In this document: positions 26,142 through 35,478 of the stretch, in pieces
Layout: the number at the start of each line of letters is the position of its first letter
How positions within the stretch are numbered: the first letter of the stretch is position 1
DNA from: Promethearchaeota archaeon
GTDB taxonomy: Archaea; Asgardarchaeota; Lokiarchaeia; Sigyniarchaeales; SOKP01
DNA: 64,000 nt
NCBI GenBank assembly: GCA_019894975.1
Contig: JAGXNO010000009.1
Coordinates: forward strand, 19,644 to 83,643
Direction of reading: 5' to 3'
Translations under genes and position numbers: made by a program
The notes under the pieces: generated by a model
The model's database searches: none
Seen by the model: only the letters and a program-made list of their open reading frames with translations
Told to the model about the DNA's origin: nothing

Positions 26142-29100
26142 CTACCAATATATTTCTTTTAATGTCTTATGATATTCATTAAGAGATTTAATCTCTACTT
26201 CTTTTTTCCTAACATCTTTTATAGCATCGACAATAGCTCTTGCAAGTTGTAAATTTATTATTACGGGAATGTTATAATCCACTGCCATTCTACGAATCTT
26301 ATATTCATCCTCTATGATTGTTGCGAATTTTTCTTCTACTGTAGTTGGCATTGGAATATTAATTACTAAATCTATTGCTCCATTTTGAAGGCAACCCATT
26401 ATATTTGGTTCCATTCCAGCTTCATGAATCTTATATAATCTCACAGCATAGATTCCACTGTTTTTTAATGCTAAAGCAGTAGCTTCAGTAGCGAATATTG
26501 TAAATCCCATATCTTTTAACTTCATAGCTAAAGGAATTATTTGTTTTTTTAATTCTTCTCCTCCTACTGAAATTAGTACATTCCCCCCTTCTACAGGAAT
26601 ACGCATTTCAGTAGCTTCTAAAGCTTTTATTAAGGCATCTTGGAAATCCTCTCCTATAATGCCAATTTCACCAGTAGATGCCATTTCAACCCCGAGTCGA
26701 AAATCTGCTTTGTCCAATCTCAAAAATGAAAACATTGGAGCCTTAATACCCACATAGTTTCCATAAGGAAGATCGAGCAGTCTTTCTGGAATTTTATTAC
26801 CCATTATTACCTCCGCTGCTAATCTCATAAGGTTTATGCCTCGAATTTTTGAGACATATGGCATACTACGGCTTGAACGCAAATTACATTCAATTACATA
26901 CACATCCCCATTTTTAATCATATATTGAACATTAAAAGGTCCCCGAATTTTCAGAGCTAAAGCAATTTTTTTAGTATTTTCTTCAATTACACTAATTACA
27001 TCTTCAGAAACCGTTTGGGGGGGAATTGTCATAGTTGCATCCCCACTGTGTATTCCTGCATTTTCTATATGCTCTACGATTGCTCCAATTAACACGTTAG
27101 AGCCATCACAGATACCATCACATTCTATCTCTCTTGCATTAGTGAAAAATTTAGTAATTACAATAGGATATTCCCTAGAAACGGAAGCTGCAAGATCAAG
27201 TGTATCTCTGAGGGTTGTTTCATCGTAACATACTCTCATGGCAGCTCCACTTAATACATACGAAGGTCTAACAAGTACAGGGTAACTTACATTCTTTGCA
27301 AAATTTAGTGCTTCTTCTTTATCCGTTAAAGCACTCCATTGAGGTTGTTTAATATTGAGCTGATCTAGTAATGCACTAAATTTACTTCTATCTTCTGCCA
27401 TATCTATTCTTGAACCATGGGTCCCAAGTATTTTTAGATTAGTTTTCCTAAAGAATTCAGAATACTTTGTAATTTTTGCGGCTAAATTATTTGCTATTTG
27501 TCCCCCTGCTGATACGACTATTCCCTCTGCTTTTTCAAGTTCACATATATCAAGCACTCTTTCCCCAGAAATTTCATCAAAGTAGAGCTTATCACTTACG
27601 TCGTAGTCGGTAGACACCGTTTCTGGATTATAATTAATCATAATGGCTTGGTCCACGCCCAGCCTCTTAATTCCCCATAAACAATTAACAGATCCCCAAT
27701 CAAACTCGACAGAAGCTCCAATACGATATGTACCAGAACCTAAAACAATAACTTTTCTAAGATTAGAATTATTTTCTTGCTGAAAATCTATGTCATGTTC
27801 AGTAGCGCTATATGTAAGGTATAAATAGTTAGTTATTGCTGGCCACTCTGCTGCTAAAGTATCGATCCTTTTCACATATGGATGAATTCCTAATTTTTTT
27901 CTCAGTTGTCTCACAAATATTGTATTGATCCCCATGATCTTACCTATTTGTCCGTCAGAGAATCCATATCTTTTAGCTCTTTCTAACAAATAAATTTTTT
28001 CTGAATCTGGAGATTCTAGTAAGTCAAGGCTTTCAATGTTCCGTTCTATATCTATAATATTTTTTAATTTATGAAGAAACCATTTATCCACTCTTGAGAG
28101 ACGATAGATTTCATCAATTGAAATCCCTCTTTTAATTGCTTCAGCAATTCTAAATACTCTTAAGTCTGTAGGGTTTCTTAATGCATATTTTAATTCATTT
28201 ATATCTTCAATTTCTTCCAAATCATTAGCTACAAAACCTTTCATCCCAATGTCAAGCATTCTTATTGCCTTTTGTAGAACCTCTTCAAAAGTTCTACCAA
28301 TTGCCATAACTTCCCCTACACTTTTCATCTGAGAGCCTAATCTTCGATCTACTTTTTGGAATTTTATAAGATCCCATCTTGGAAATTTGAGAACTAAATA
28401 ATCTAATGCCGGTTCGAAGCATGCTGTAGTAATTCCGGTAATTTTGTTTTTTAACTCAGGTAAGGTATATCCTATTGCAAGTTTTGCTGCTATATATGCC
28501 AAAGGATATCCTGTCGCTTTAGAAGCTAATGCTGATGATCTAGAAAGGCGAGCATTTACCTCAATCGCTCGGAATTCTTTTGAAAAAGGATCTAAACCAT
28601 ATTGAATATTGCATTCCCCAATAATACCAAGGTTACGAATAACCCTTATTGAAGCTGAACGGAGCATTTGGTACTCTTCATTAGTAAGTGTTTGACTTGG
28701 GCTTATTACTAATGATTCCCCGGTGTGAATACCCACTGGATCAAAATTCTCCATATTACAGTTAATAAAACAATTATCCTCAGAATCCCTTACTACTTCA
28801 TATTCAATTTCTTTCCAACCCCAGATACTTTCTTCAATAAGAATTTGATTTATCCTTGATTGAGCTAAACCTTTTTTTGCCATTCTTTCAAATTCTTTCA
28901 TGTTATTAACTATTCCTGATCCTCTTCCACCTAAAGTGTAGGCTACTCGGAGCATACACGGAAATCCGATTTCTTCAACCGCTTTCAAAGCATCTGTATA
29001 GGAACTTACAGCTTGACTTTTACAGACTTTAACTTCAGAACTTTCCATTGCTTTAACAAACAAATCACGGTCTTCAGTTGCCTCGATGGCTTCTATTGGT

Positions 29101-29459
29101 GTTCCTAGCACTCTTACATTATATTTTTCTAAAATACCGGCTTCTTTTAATTCAACTCCTACATTCAAAGCTGTTTGACCACCGAAAGATAATAAAATTC
29201 CGTCAGGTTTTTCCTTTTTAATCACTTCCTCTACATATTTAACGTTGATAGGCAATAAGTAAACATGATCAGATAACTGAGGATCAGTTTGAATCGTAGC
29301 TATATTAGGGTTTATTAAGATTGTTTCAATTCCTTCTTCCTTTAAAGCTTTAAGTACTTGAGAACCACTATAATCGAATTCACCTGCTTGACCAATACGA
29401 ATTCCACCAGAACCAACCACAAGTGCCTTTTTAATACTTCTATCAAGTGGTATTGCTAT
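26142..29459 (-). CDS. carB: Carbamoyl-phosphate synthase large subunit, ATA start
   Basis: Makes carbamoyl phosphate for pyrimidine and arginine synthesis with CarA. About 1,105 residues: two tandem ATP-grasp synthetase halves (E-V-N-A-R-L-S-R-S-S-A near residue 305; E-C-N-L-R-S-S-R-S-M-P in the second half) and a C-terminal allosteric MGS-like domain. The GTG at 29420 would cut the first strand (K-K-A-L-V-V-G-S-G). Upstream in frame there is no ATG, GTG or TTG, but ATA at 29459-29457 overlaps the carA stop as ATAG and follows GGAG by five bases, a normal coupled layout apart from the codon. GTG 29420 is the conservative alternative. Confidence 0.93.
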   Translation of the reverse strand: MAIPLDRSIKKALVVGSGGIRIGQAGEFDYSGSQVLKALKEEGIETILINPNIATIQTDPQLSDHVYLLPINVKYVEEVIKKEKPDGILLSFGGQTALNVGVELKEAGILEKYNVRVLGTPIEAIEATEDRDLFVKAMESSEVKVCKSQAVSSYTDALKAVEEIGFPCMLRVAYTLGGRGSGIVNNMKEFERMAKKGLAQSRINQILIEESIWGWKEIEYEVVRDSEDNCFINCNMENFDPVGIHTGESLVISPSQTLTNEEYQMLRSASIRVIRNLGIIGECNIQYGLDPFSKEFRAIEVNARLSRSSALASKATGYPLAYIAAKLAIGYTLPELKNKITGITTACFEPALDYLVLKFPRWDLIKFQKVDRRLGSQMKSVGEVMAIGRTFEEVLQKAIRMLDIGMKGFVANDLEEIEDINELKYALRNPTDLRVFRIAEAIKRGISIDEIYRLSRVDKWFLHKLKNIIDIERNIESLDLLESPDSEKIYLLERAKRYGFSDGQIGKIMGINTIFVRQLRKKLGIHPYVKRIDTLAAEWPAITNYLYLTYSATEHDIDFQQENNSNLRKVIVLGSGTYRIGASVEFDWGSVNCLWGIKRLGVDQAIMINYNPETVSTDYDVSDKLYFDEISGERVLDICELEKAEGIVVSAGGQIANNLAAKITKYSEFFRKTNLKILGTHGSRIDMAEDRSKFSALLDQLNIKQPQWSALTDKEEALNFAKNVSYPVLVRPSYVLSGAAMRVCYDETTLRDTLDLAASVSREYPIVITKFFTNAREIECDGICDGSNVLIGAIVEHIENAGIHSGDATMTIPPQTVSEDVISVIEENTKKIALALKIRGPFNVQYMIKNGDVYVIECNLRSSRSMPYVSKIRGINLMRLAAEVIMGNKIPERLLDLPYGNYVGIKAPMFSFLRLDKADFRLGVEMASTGEIGIIGEDFQDALIKALEATEMRIPVEGGNVLISVGGEELKKQIIPLAMKLKDMGFTIFATEATALALKNSGIYAVRLYKIHEAGMEPNIMGCLQNGAIDLVINIPMPTTVEEKFATIIEDEYKIRRMAVDYNIPVIINLQLARAIVDAIKDVRKKEVEIKSLNEYHKTLKEIYW

Positions 29460-30592
29460 CTCAGCTCCATTATTTCAATAAATTTATCAAACAAATATAA
29501 GGAGTCTAGTGGACCAGGACATGCTTCTGGGTGGAACTGAACTGCAAAAATGGGTTTGGTTTCATGAATTAATCCCTCATTTGAATTGTCATCAATATTC
29601 CGCAAAAATTCTTTAAATCCCCCTATTTCAAAATCTTTCACACAAAACCCATGATTTTGTGAAGTAATATAACAATGATTAGTCTCAGTATTTATTACTG
29701 TCTTATTCCCCCCTCTATGCCCGTATTTAAGTTTGTAGGAGGATCCTCCTGCAGCTATACCGATTATCTGGTTTCCTAAACAAATTCCAAAAGTTGGGAT
29801 ATTATTCTTAATTAAACTTTTACAAACTTCAATAGCTCCCTTGTACATTGCAGGATCTCCTGGACCATTGGATACGAAAACCCCATTTGGCCGATATTTC
29901 ATAATTTGATCATAGGAATAATTATAGGGAACAATTATTATATCAATTCTTCTTTGTGCAAAGTTACGTAATATATTCAGTTTAACACCCATATCTAAAA
30001 CAACTACTTTGCCTATGGGATTAGGTTGACTGTAAACCTTTACATCTTTCGTAGAAACTTCACTCGAAAGGTGTCTTAAGTTTGGATCTTCTGCTTTTTC
30101 AACTTCCTTTCTTAAGAAGTCAATATTTATGTCTTCTCCTGATTCAAAAACAGCAAGTAAACCCACTTGAACACCCTCTTCTCTAAGGATTTTTGTGATA
30201 GCTCGGGTATCAATCCATTCGATTCCGGGTATTCCTTCCTCGCGAAGGAAAACATCTAGCGTCTTTACACTTTGATAATGACTAGGGTGTTTACAACACT
30301 CATTAACCACAAAACCTGTAACTTTTATTGAGTCTGATTCAAAATATTTAAGAATACCATATTTATCTTTTTCCCATGCGGGAACACCATAATTCCCAAC
30401 GAGAGGATGAGTCATTGTTACAATCTGACCTTGATAGGAGGGATCTGTTAGTGTTTCGTTATAACCCGCACCTGTCATAGTGTTAAAAACTAGTTCCCCT
30501 GTTACTATTTTTGAGGCTCCAAATCCAATTCCTTCGAGATATTTTCCATTTTTAAACATTAAAACTGCTGGTCTTTCCTTCTTATACAACAT
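29456..30592 (-). CDS. carA: Carbamoyl-phosphate synthase small subunit
   Basis: Glutaminase subunit supplying ammonia to CarB. 378 residues: an N-terminal CarA-specific domain (L-V-F-N-T-M-T-G-A-G-Y-N-E-T-L-T-D-P-S-Y) and a C-terminal class I amidotransferase with nucleophile G-I-C-L-G-N-Q and catalytic F-H-P-E-A-C-P-G-P. The usual His after G-I-C-L-G is Asn here, a minor variation. Its stop overlaps the proposed carB start. ATG at 30592. Confidence 0.96.
   Translation of the reverse strand: MLYKKERPAVLMFKNGKYLEGIGFGASKIVTGELVFNTMTGAGYNETLTDPSYQGQIVTMTHPLVGNYGVPAWEKDKYGILKYFESDSIKVTGFVVNECCKHPSHYQSVKTLDVFLREEGIPGIEWIDTRAITKILREEGVQVGLLAVFESGEDINIDFLRKEVEKAEDPNLRHLSSEVSTKDVKVYSQPNPIGKVVVLDMGVKLNILRNFAQRRIDIIIVPYNYSYDQIMKYRPNGVFVSNGPGDPAMYKGAIEVCKSLIKNNIPTFGICLGNQIIGIAAGGSSYKLKYGHRGGNKTVINTETNHCYITSQNHGFCVKDFEIGGFKEFLRNIDDNSNEGLIHETKPIFAVQFHPEACPGPLDSLYLFDKFIEIMELR
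29465..29468 (-). promoter_or_regulatory. GGAG before the overlapping ATAG of carA-carB
   Basis: Within the last codons of carA, GGAG is followed by five bases and then ATAG, where carB ATA and carA TAG overlap by two bases. The geometry is that of ordinary GGAG-N5-ATGA coupling. Confidence 0.5.
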
Positions 30593-30747
30593 TTACAAAA
30601 CTGATATATCCATCTCATACATTCTTAAAACAAAAATAGATAGTTATATCTTTTAAGATTGATTATTAACGAGTTAAATAAACTATAACAGTTATGTCAA
30701 TTTTCAATTACAACCATTAAATCAACATAATCTTTATTTAAATTTAC

Positions 30748-31815
30748 TTAGAGTTGGTCCGTAGATAATTTTTTCTCGAGATCTAAAGTACGAATAAATT
30801 CTTCTTGAGTTTTTCTAATTCCTTCTAAAATTGGATTAAAATCGAGGGATTCAAAATTTTTCCACCAGGTATAACTCTCAGTTTTGATGTTGTCTAATTC
30901 TTTTGAGTTTTTAGTAATTATTATCTTTCTATCTAAAAGATAAGAAGGATCTATAATCTCCTTATCATTTTCTTCAATTCTTTTTAAGTTTTGGAGCATG
31001 CATTCGAGTAAATCATCATAAAAGAGCAGCGGGATATATTTAATAACGCGAGTCTGAGTTTCTAAACCGTTTTTGATTGATCCTTTGTCTATACTATCTG
31101 AAAAGCCCACATTTGAAAAATCGAATATTTCTATATCTATTAATTCTGGATGATATTCTGTTTCTTTTGATCTTTTAAATTTCCTATAATAAGTCATGTC
31201 TTTAATTTTATACATCCTCGCGTTTTCTTGCTCTCCCTTTATTTCTACAAGAATGTTATTCTGTTCCATTCGTTTCCTACAAATATCAGACACTAATTGA
31301 CAATAAGCTTTCGCTGCTTCTGTAAGATCCTCATTGAGGATTTTAGCTTTTATAATGTTATGCAGATAAGCTCTTAGAAAAGCTGAGAAATCTTCTTCTA
31401 AGGTAGGAAGATTCGCATATAGAAATTTTGTAAATTTCCACCATTGTGACACCCGTACATGTGTTAAAGAGAGGAAAAATTTCTCACGCGATCGCAATTC
31501 AGTAAAATAAAACAACTTTTCAAATCCATGTTGAAGAAATGGGAGTGGATCAATTATAGCTGTTTGATCTTCAGTAATCGGAAATGAAATTGGTTCTCTA
31601 GGCCGTAATAAAACGGAATTTTCACCATTAAATACTCGATCAACCCTCATAGGCAGTGGCATTATTGGATTGTTACCTACAGAGGTGATTAAGTTTGCTA
31701 AATTTGGTTTATTTATGTTTGAATAATCGGGAGGGAAAATATCAATAAAAAAGAAAAAGGGCGCTGCATCAAACTTATAAGTTTTAAATTTATTAATCGG
31801 TTTTATAGTAATCAC
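30748..31815 (-). CDS. Uncharacterised protein, 355 aa
   Basis: Not recognised. Soluble, with an aromatic N-terminus (A-A-P-F-F-F-F-I-D-I-F-P-P), a central helical region (about 100-190) and a charged C-terminal half. No catalytic motif, metal site or membrane helix is evident. The first canonical start is GTG at 31815, but it lies inside a GGTGA motif (31812-31816) that is itself correctly placed, five bases, before an ATA codon at 31806; either could be the start. It is divergent from the Fe-S protein gene at 31911. Confidence 0.6.
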   Translation of the reverse strand: MITIKPINKFKTYKFDAAPFFFFIDIFPPDYSNINKPNLANLITSVGNNPIMPLPMRVDRVFNGENSVLLRPREPISFPITEDQTAIIDPLPFLQHGFEKLFYFTELRSREKFFLSLTHVRVSQWWKFTKFLYANLPTLEEDFSAFLRAYLHNIIKAKILNEDLTEAAKAYCQLVSDICRKRMEQNNILVEIKGEQENARMYKIKDMTYYRKFKRSKETEYHPELIDIEIFDFSNVGFSDSIDKGSIKNGLETQTRVIKYIPLLFYDDLLECMLQNLKRIEENDKEIIDPSYLLDRKIIITKNSKELDNIKTESYTWWKNFESLDFNPILEGIRKTQEEFIRTLDLEKKLSTDQL

Positions 31816-31910
31816 CAGATAAAGATAATCTATATCTTTGTAATTAATAGTTTTTAATACAATAGAGGAAAATATTAATTTTATCTTAAGTTAATGATTT
31901 TAATTCATTA

Positions 31911-33137
31911 TTGTCGAGAAAATTTAACACATTAGAGAACAAACTAGGTGATAAAAAAATTAACCTAAACGAGGAAGTTGAGAAGATTCTGTTAGATCAA
32001 GGTGCTATTAGCGTTGGATTTGCTACTAAAAAAACGCTTGAAGGAGGACCTCCTACTACGGATATGACTTATATTCTACCAGAAGCTGAAACTGCGATCT
32101 GTTTTGCCGTTCCATTGGATAAACCAAAAATACGTTCTTTTTTAGGAAAAGAACTTCCTAGAGGACATTTTGACCACGTTATTGATAATGGTAATGTGTA
32201 TTTAAAAGCATATAAATATGCAAAAGTAACATCTGACTTTTTAGAAGAGAAGGGATATAAATCAGCTCCAGTCATTAATAATTTCAAATATCGCGAGGAT
32301 GTCCAAAATTGGAGAACGAAATTACCTCCCCCTCTTGCTTTGAGACTGGTAGCTGCCCGTTCAGGAGTTGGTTCAATTGGATGGTCTGGAAATATTTTAG
32401 TCAAAGGTTACGGTGCAGCTGTTTTGTTAGGAGCCCTTGTAACTTCTGCGAAATTAAAACCTACTGAATCTATACCCCCTGAGGAATCTCCCTGTGATAA
32501 ATGTAAACTTTGTGTTAACGTTTGTGCTTATAGAATGTTTGATAAAAATGAAGAGGATTCCTATACTCTTGGTGAAAATACATTTTCATTTTCAAAACGT
32601 AATAATGTCTCTCGATGTTATACTGTTTGTGGAGGATCATCGGGGTTAGATAAGACAAAAAAATGGTCCACATGGTCTCCAGGACGAACCCCTTATCCTG
32701 AAAAAGAAATAGATGCGGATAAAACATTTGCTCACCTTTTTTCTCATCCCATTAAAAATTCACGGGTTGTAGGAGAAGAGGGGAGTTATGCAGAATCTGA
32801 GTTATTACATGACAAAGTTGCCCAAGAATATATATCATCAGGAGAAATTGCATCAAATACTATCACTGAGAATTTTACATTAACATGTGGAAATTGTCAG
32901 TTAATTTGTTGGGGTGATCACGATGAAACCGTTGAAAACTATCGTATATTAACAAATTCAGGTTGCATTGTGACAAAAGAAAATGGAGAGAATATAATAG
33001 TCTCTAAGGAAGAAGCAGATGAACTTGAAAAATCTGGAAAAATTGCTGATCCGTATGTAGAAACCTCTGAAAGACGCCAATATGTAGAAAATATCGTTGT
33101 TGATATCTTTAAAAAACTTAGAAAAGAACAAGCATGA
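31911..33137 (+). CDS. QueG/RdhA-like Fe-S oxidoreductase
   Basis: 408 residues resembling the epoxyqueuosine-reductase/reductive-dehalogenase clan. A central Rossmann-like region contains A-A-R-S-G-V-G-S-I-G-W-S-G-N. A ferredoxin-type cluster follows (C-D-K-C-K-L-C-V-N-V-C, about residue 197), then further cysteines (S-R-C-Y-T-V-C-G-G and C-G-N-C-Q-L-I-C-W-G). Members use corrinoid and [4Fe-4S] clusters; whether this one reduces a tRNA base, an organohalide or something else cannot be decided. No Tat signal, so cytoplasmic. TTG at 31911 is the only plausible start found. First gene of the catabolic half of the window. Confidence 0.7.
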   Translation: MSRKFNTLENKLGDKKINLNEEVEKILLDQGAISVGFATKKTLEGGPPTTDMTYILPEAETAICFAVPLDKPKIRSFLGKELPRGHFDHVIDNGNVYLKAYKYAKVTSDFLEEKGYKSAPVINNFKYREDVQNWRTKLPPPLALRLVAARSGVGSIGWSGNILVKGYGAAVLLGALVTSAKLKPTESIPPEESPCDKCKLCVNVCAYRMFDKNEEDSYTLGENTFSFSKRNNVSRCYTVCGGSSGLDKTKKWSTWSPGRTPYPEKEIDADKTFAHLFSHPIKNSRVVGEEGSYAESELLHDKVAQEYISSGEIASNTITENFTLTCGNCQLICWGDHDETVENYRILTNSGCIVTKENGENIIVSKEEADELEKSGKIADPYVETSERRQYVENIVVDIFKKLRKEQA

Positions 33138-33176
33138 GCTGTTTATAATTTTATAGCATGTCTACTGAAGCTCCAC

Positions 33177-33198
33177 ATTCTACTGAAAACAGTAGAAT
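33177..33198. terminator. Perfect 9-bp hairpin between convergent genes
   Basis: ATTCTACTG, loop AAAA, CAGTAGAAT in the gap between the Fe-S oxidoreductase and the amidohydrolase. TCTACTGAAG also occurs just upstream near 33161. Suited to a two-way terminator or RNA-protecting structure. Confidence 0.45.
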
Positions 33199-33247
33199 AA
33201 TATTTCTGTCTATACAAAATAAAAACTAAAAATAAAAATTATAATTG

Positions 33248-34180
33248 CTAGTTTAAAATTCCTAAAAGTTTTGCGGCGTTATTACCCAAAATTGCTTCGA
33301 CTTCCTTTTCTGTGAATTTTATCCTTTTAGGTGCGTCCTTTGGAAGGTTTTTAATAAGTTGAATATACTTCTTGGTTGGGATAGCTATATCATATATGGG
33401 GCCATCTGAAGCGAACATAACTTTTTCCAATCCTGCGTAGTCTATCAAATCTCTTAATTCTTTACAGAATAATTCGTATTTACCAAACGCATAGGCTTGC
33501 CACATTGCCATATCCCCATATAAGTTCGGATAAAATGCTGCAAGCGCTGCCCACTCCCTCCATTTGGGTGCACTCCCCATATGAGCACCTATGATCTTTA
33601 GATTTGGAACTTTATTTGATGTTTCAGAGAGTAATATCGGCTCAGTATATTTACACTGGGCAGGAGGTCCTAATGGTCCTGTATGAGTGAGTAGAATACC
33701 TCCCTTTTTTTCTAAATATTTCAAAATTTTGATTGATTCTGGGCTATTTGGATCGTATCCACTATCGCAATGGTACTTCAACCCTTTCATCCCATACTCT
33801 TCAAAACTTTGCTTTAACATGTCTAATGCATTTTCTCTCCTTGGATCAATACCTGCAAAAGCCATTAAACGATCGGGATATTTATTTGCTATGTCAGCAA
33901 TTCTTTTATTACCCATCTGAGCGGTTTCTTGTGTCGTCGCATAGTCCATATTGTCCACGGTATTTACGCACGTGAAATCAATACCCGCATCATTCATCCA
34001 GTTGATTATTTTTTCTCCAGTAATATCTGGATATCGTTCAGTAGCTCTCCGGGCTAAGGTTTCTTCATCGATATTTACTCCCGCTGCTTTAGCTAATCTA
34101 GCTTGTTCTCCCATATGCCCTAATATATCCTCATATTTTATCGGAGACGTGATTAGGTGATAATGTACATCAATAATCAT
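33248..34180 (-). CDS. Amidohydrolase-2 (ACMSD-like) hydrolase/decarboxylase
   Basis: 310 residues of the amidohydrolase-2 family. It starts I-D-V-H-Y-H-L (the HxH metal pair), then has K-Y-H-C-D-S-G and A-H-M-G-S-A-P (His ligands), and ends with F-A-S-D-G-P-I-Y (the conserved Asp). The family includes decarboxylases of aromatic and muconate acids as well as hydrolases. It is the last gene of a four-gene minus-strand unit (NMO, hydroxyacyl-CoA dehydrogenase, MBL enzyme, this gene) with gaps of 39-73 bases. GAGGT precedes the ATG. Substrate unknown. Confidence 0.85.
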   Translation of the reverse strand: MIIDVHYHLITSPIKYEDILGHMGEQARLAKAAGVNIDEETLARRATERYPDITGEKIINWMNDAGIDFTCVNTVDNMDYATTQETAQMGNKRIADIANKYPDRLMAFAGIDPRRENALDMLKQSFEEYGMKGLKYHCDSGYDPNSPESIKILKYLEKKGGILLTHTGPLGPPAQCKYTEPILLSETSNKVPNLKIIGAHMGSAPKWREWAALAAFYPNLYGDMAMWQAYAFGKYELFCKELRDLIDYAGLEKVMFASDGPIYDIAIPTKKYIQLIKNLPKDAPKRIKFTEKEVEAILGNNAAKLLGILN

Positions 34181-34219
34181 TTTATTTTTACCTCTTCAAT
34201 TTATCATATTCCTATTGTA

Positions 34220-35428
34220 TTATTTCGCTTTTGATTTAATAAATTCTTTATCTTTTTTGATAAAGTAAACCCATGCGTTTCGAGACATTAAACAAAAATC
34301 ATCCTTACCAATCTTTTCAAGCAGTTTAATCCTCATCTTTCTCCCTTCGATATTTTCAGGTTCAGCTTGGATTAAGACATCTAAAATTTCTAATGCTAAC
34401 TGAGCCTGATCTTGATCTAAGAGTTCTTGAGCTCTTTCTAAAATTTTACTAGGATCTCCGATGAGTTTGTTAAGCTCCCCCATGACTTCTTTTTCCGGCC
34501 TAGGTAAGAGATGGGCAGGATTACCGTCAAAATAGCCGTGGTACCATCTATACACGTTAAATACAAAAAATTCGGGTCGCGAATAGTTTGCTCGAAGAAA
34601 AAGGCTTTTCATTAAGTGATCTGGCACTTTTATTTGATGGATCATCTCGCTTATATGAGTTCCCTTATTGATATGATCGACGACTTGATCATGGAGAGAA
34701 CGAATGACTTCGATGTTATCACTTATAGCTTTCATAGCATTTTCACCTTCAATAAAAGTCCCACCTCCACCGTAGAAAATATATTTTGGATTTACTTCCC
34801 TAACTCTTTCTAATTCTTTTGCCCAATCTAAAGCGAATCGGGTTGGTTTCCATGGATTACCTATATTAGGAAAACTACCGATCATTAGATCTCCTATGAA
34901 AGCAGCATCAAGTTCAGGAACATATACCCAGACCGCATCGTCGGTTTCTGCTCTCGCTGAGTGAAGTTCAAACGTTTTATCCCCTAAGGTAAAAGTCATA
35001 TCTCCTAAAAATGTTTTGGTAGGGTAAATATTATCGAATTTTGTAATAACTTCTGGGAATCCAAACTGTTGAGCATCTTTCCTAGCTTTATAGGGGGCTA
35101 ACATTTGATATTTATCAAATCGATCAGGGAGGTATTTACTTGCTATAATTTCCGGGTGATCATCCATGAAAACATTCGCACCACGTACGTGATCAATGTG
35201 TCCATGTGTATAGATTATATACTTAATTTTGTCTTTAATTTGTTCTCGAACCTTCTTAGCCCAACCCCTCGACAGCAATGTATCTATAAGGACAACACCA
35301 TCGGTTGTTTGAATCCATCCACAACTAGCTAATGGGGCTTTAACAGTATGTACATCTTTAATGGGATTATCATAAACAACATTAGGTGCAAGTACATTAA
35401 TAGGTTTCAATTTTTCATCTTGAGACAT
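34220..35428 (-). CDS. Alkylsulfatase-type metallo-beta-lactamase, copy 1
   Basis: 402 residues. The zinc motif is Y-T-H-G-H-I-D-H-V-R-G; the segment H-S-A-R-A-E-T-D-D-A-V-W-V-Y and the C-terminal helical domain beginning W-Y-H-G-Y-F-D-G-N-P-A-H-L-L-P match the alkylsulfatase dimerisation domain of SdsA1-type enzymes. It lacks the C-terminal SCP2-like domain of full-length alkylsulfatases (about 650 residues). Closely related to the plus-strand copy at 39261. Probable role: hydrolysis of a sulfate ester or related bond on the imported substrate; the exact reaction is inference. AAGGTTAG precedes the ATG. Confidence 0.85.
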   Translation of the reverse strand: MSQDEKLKPINVLAPNVVYDNPIKDVHTVKAPLASCGWIQTTDGVVLIDTLLSRGWAKKVREQIKDKIKYIIYTHGHIDHVRGANVFMDDHPEIIASKYLPDRFDKYQMLAPYKARKDAQQFGFPEVITKFDNIYPTKTFLGDMTFTLGDKTFELHSARAETDDAVWVYVPELDAAFIGDLMIGSFPNIGNPWKPTRFALDWAKELERVREVNPKYIFYGGGGTFIEGENAMKAISDNIEVIRSLHDQVVDHINKGTHISEMIHQIKVPDHLMKSLFLRANYSRPEFFVFNVYRWYHGYFDGNPAHLLPRPEKEVMGELNKLIGDPSKILERAQELLDQDQAQLALEILDVLIQAEPENIEGRKMRIKLLEKIGKDDFCLMSRNAWVYFIKKDKEFIKSKAK

Positions 35429-35478
35429 AAGTCTAACCTTGATTTAAATTAATAACAATAAAAAAATAAAAAAAAAAA

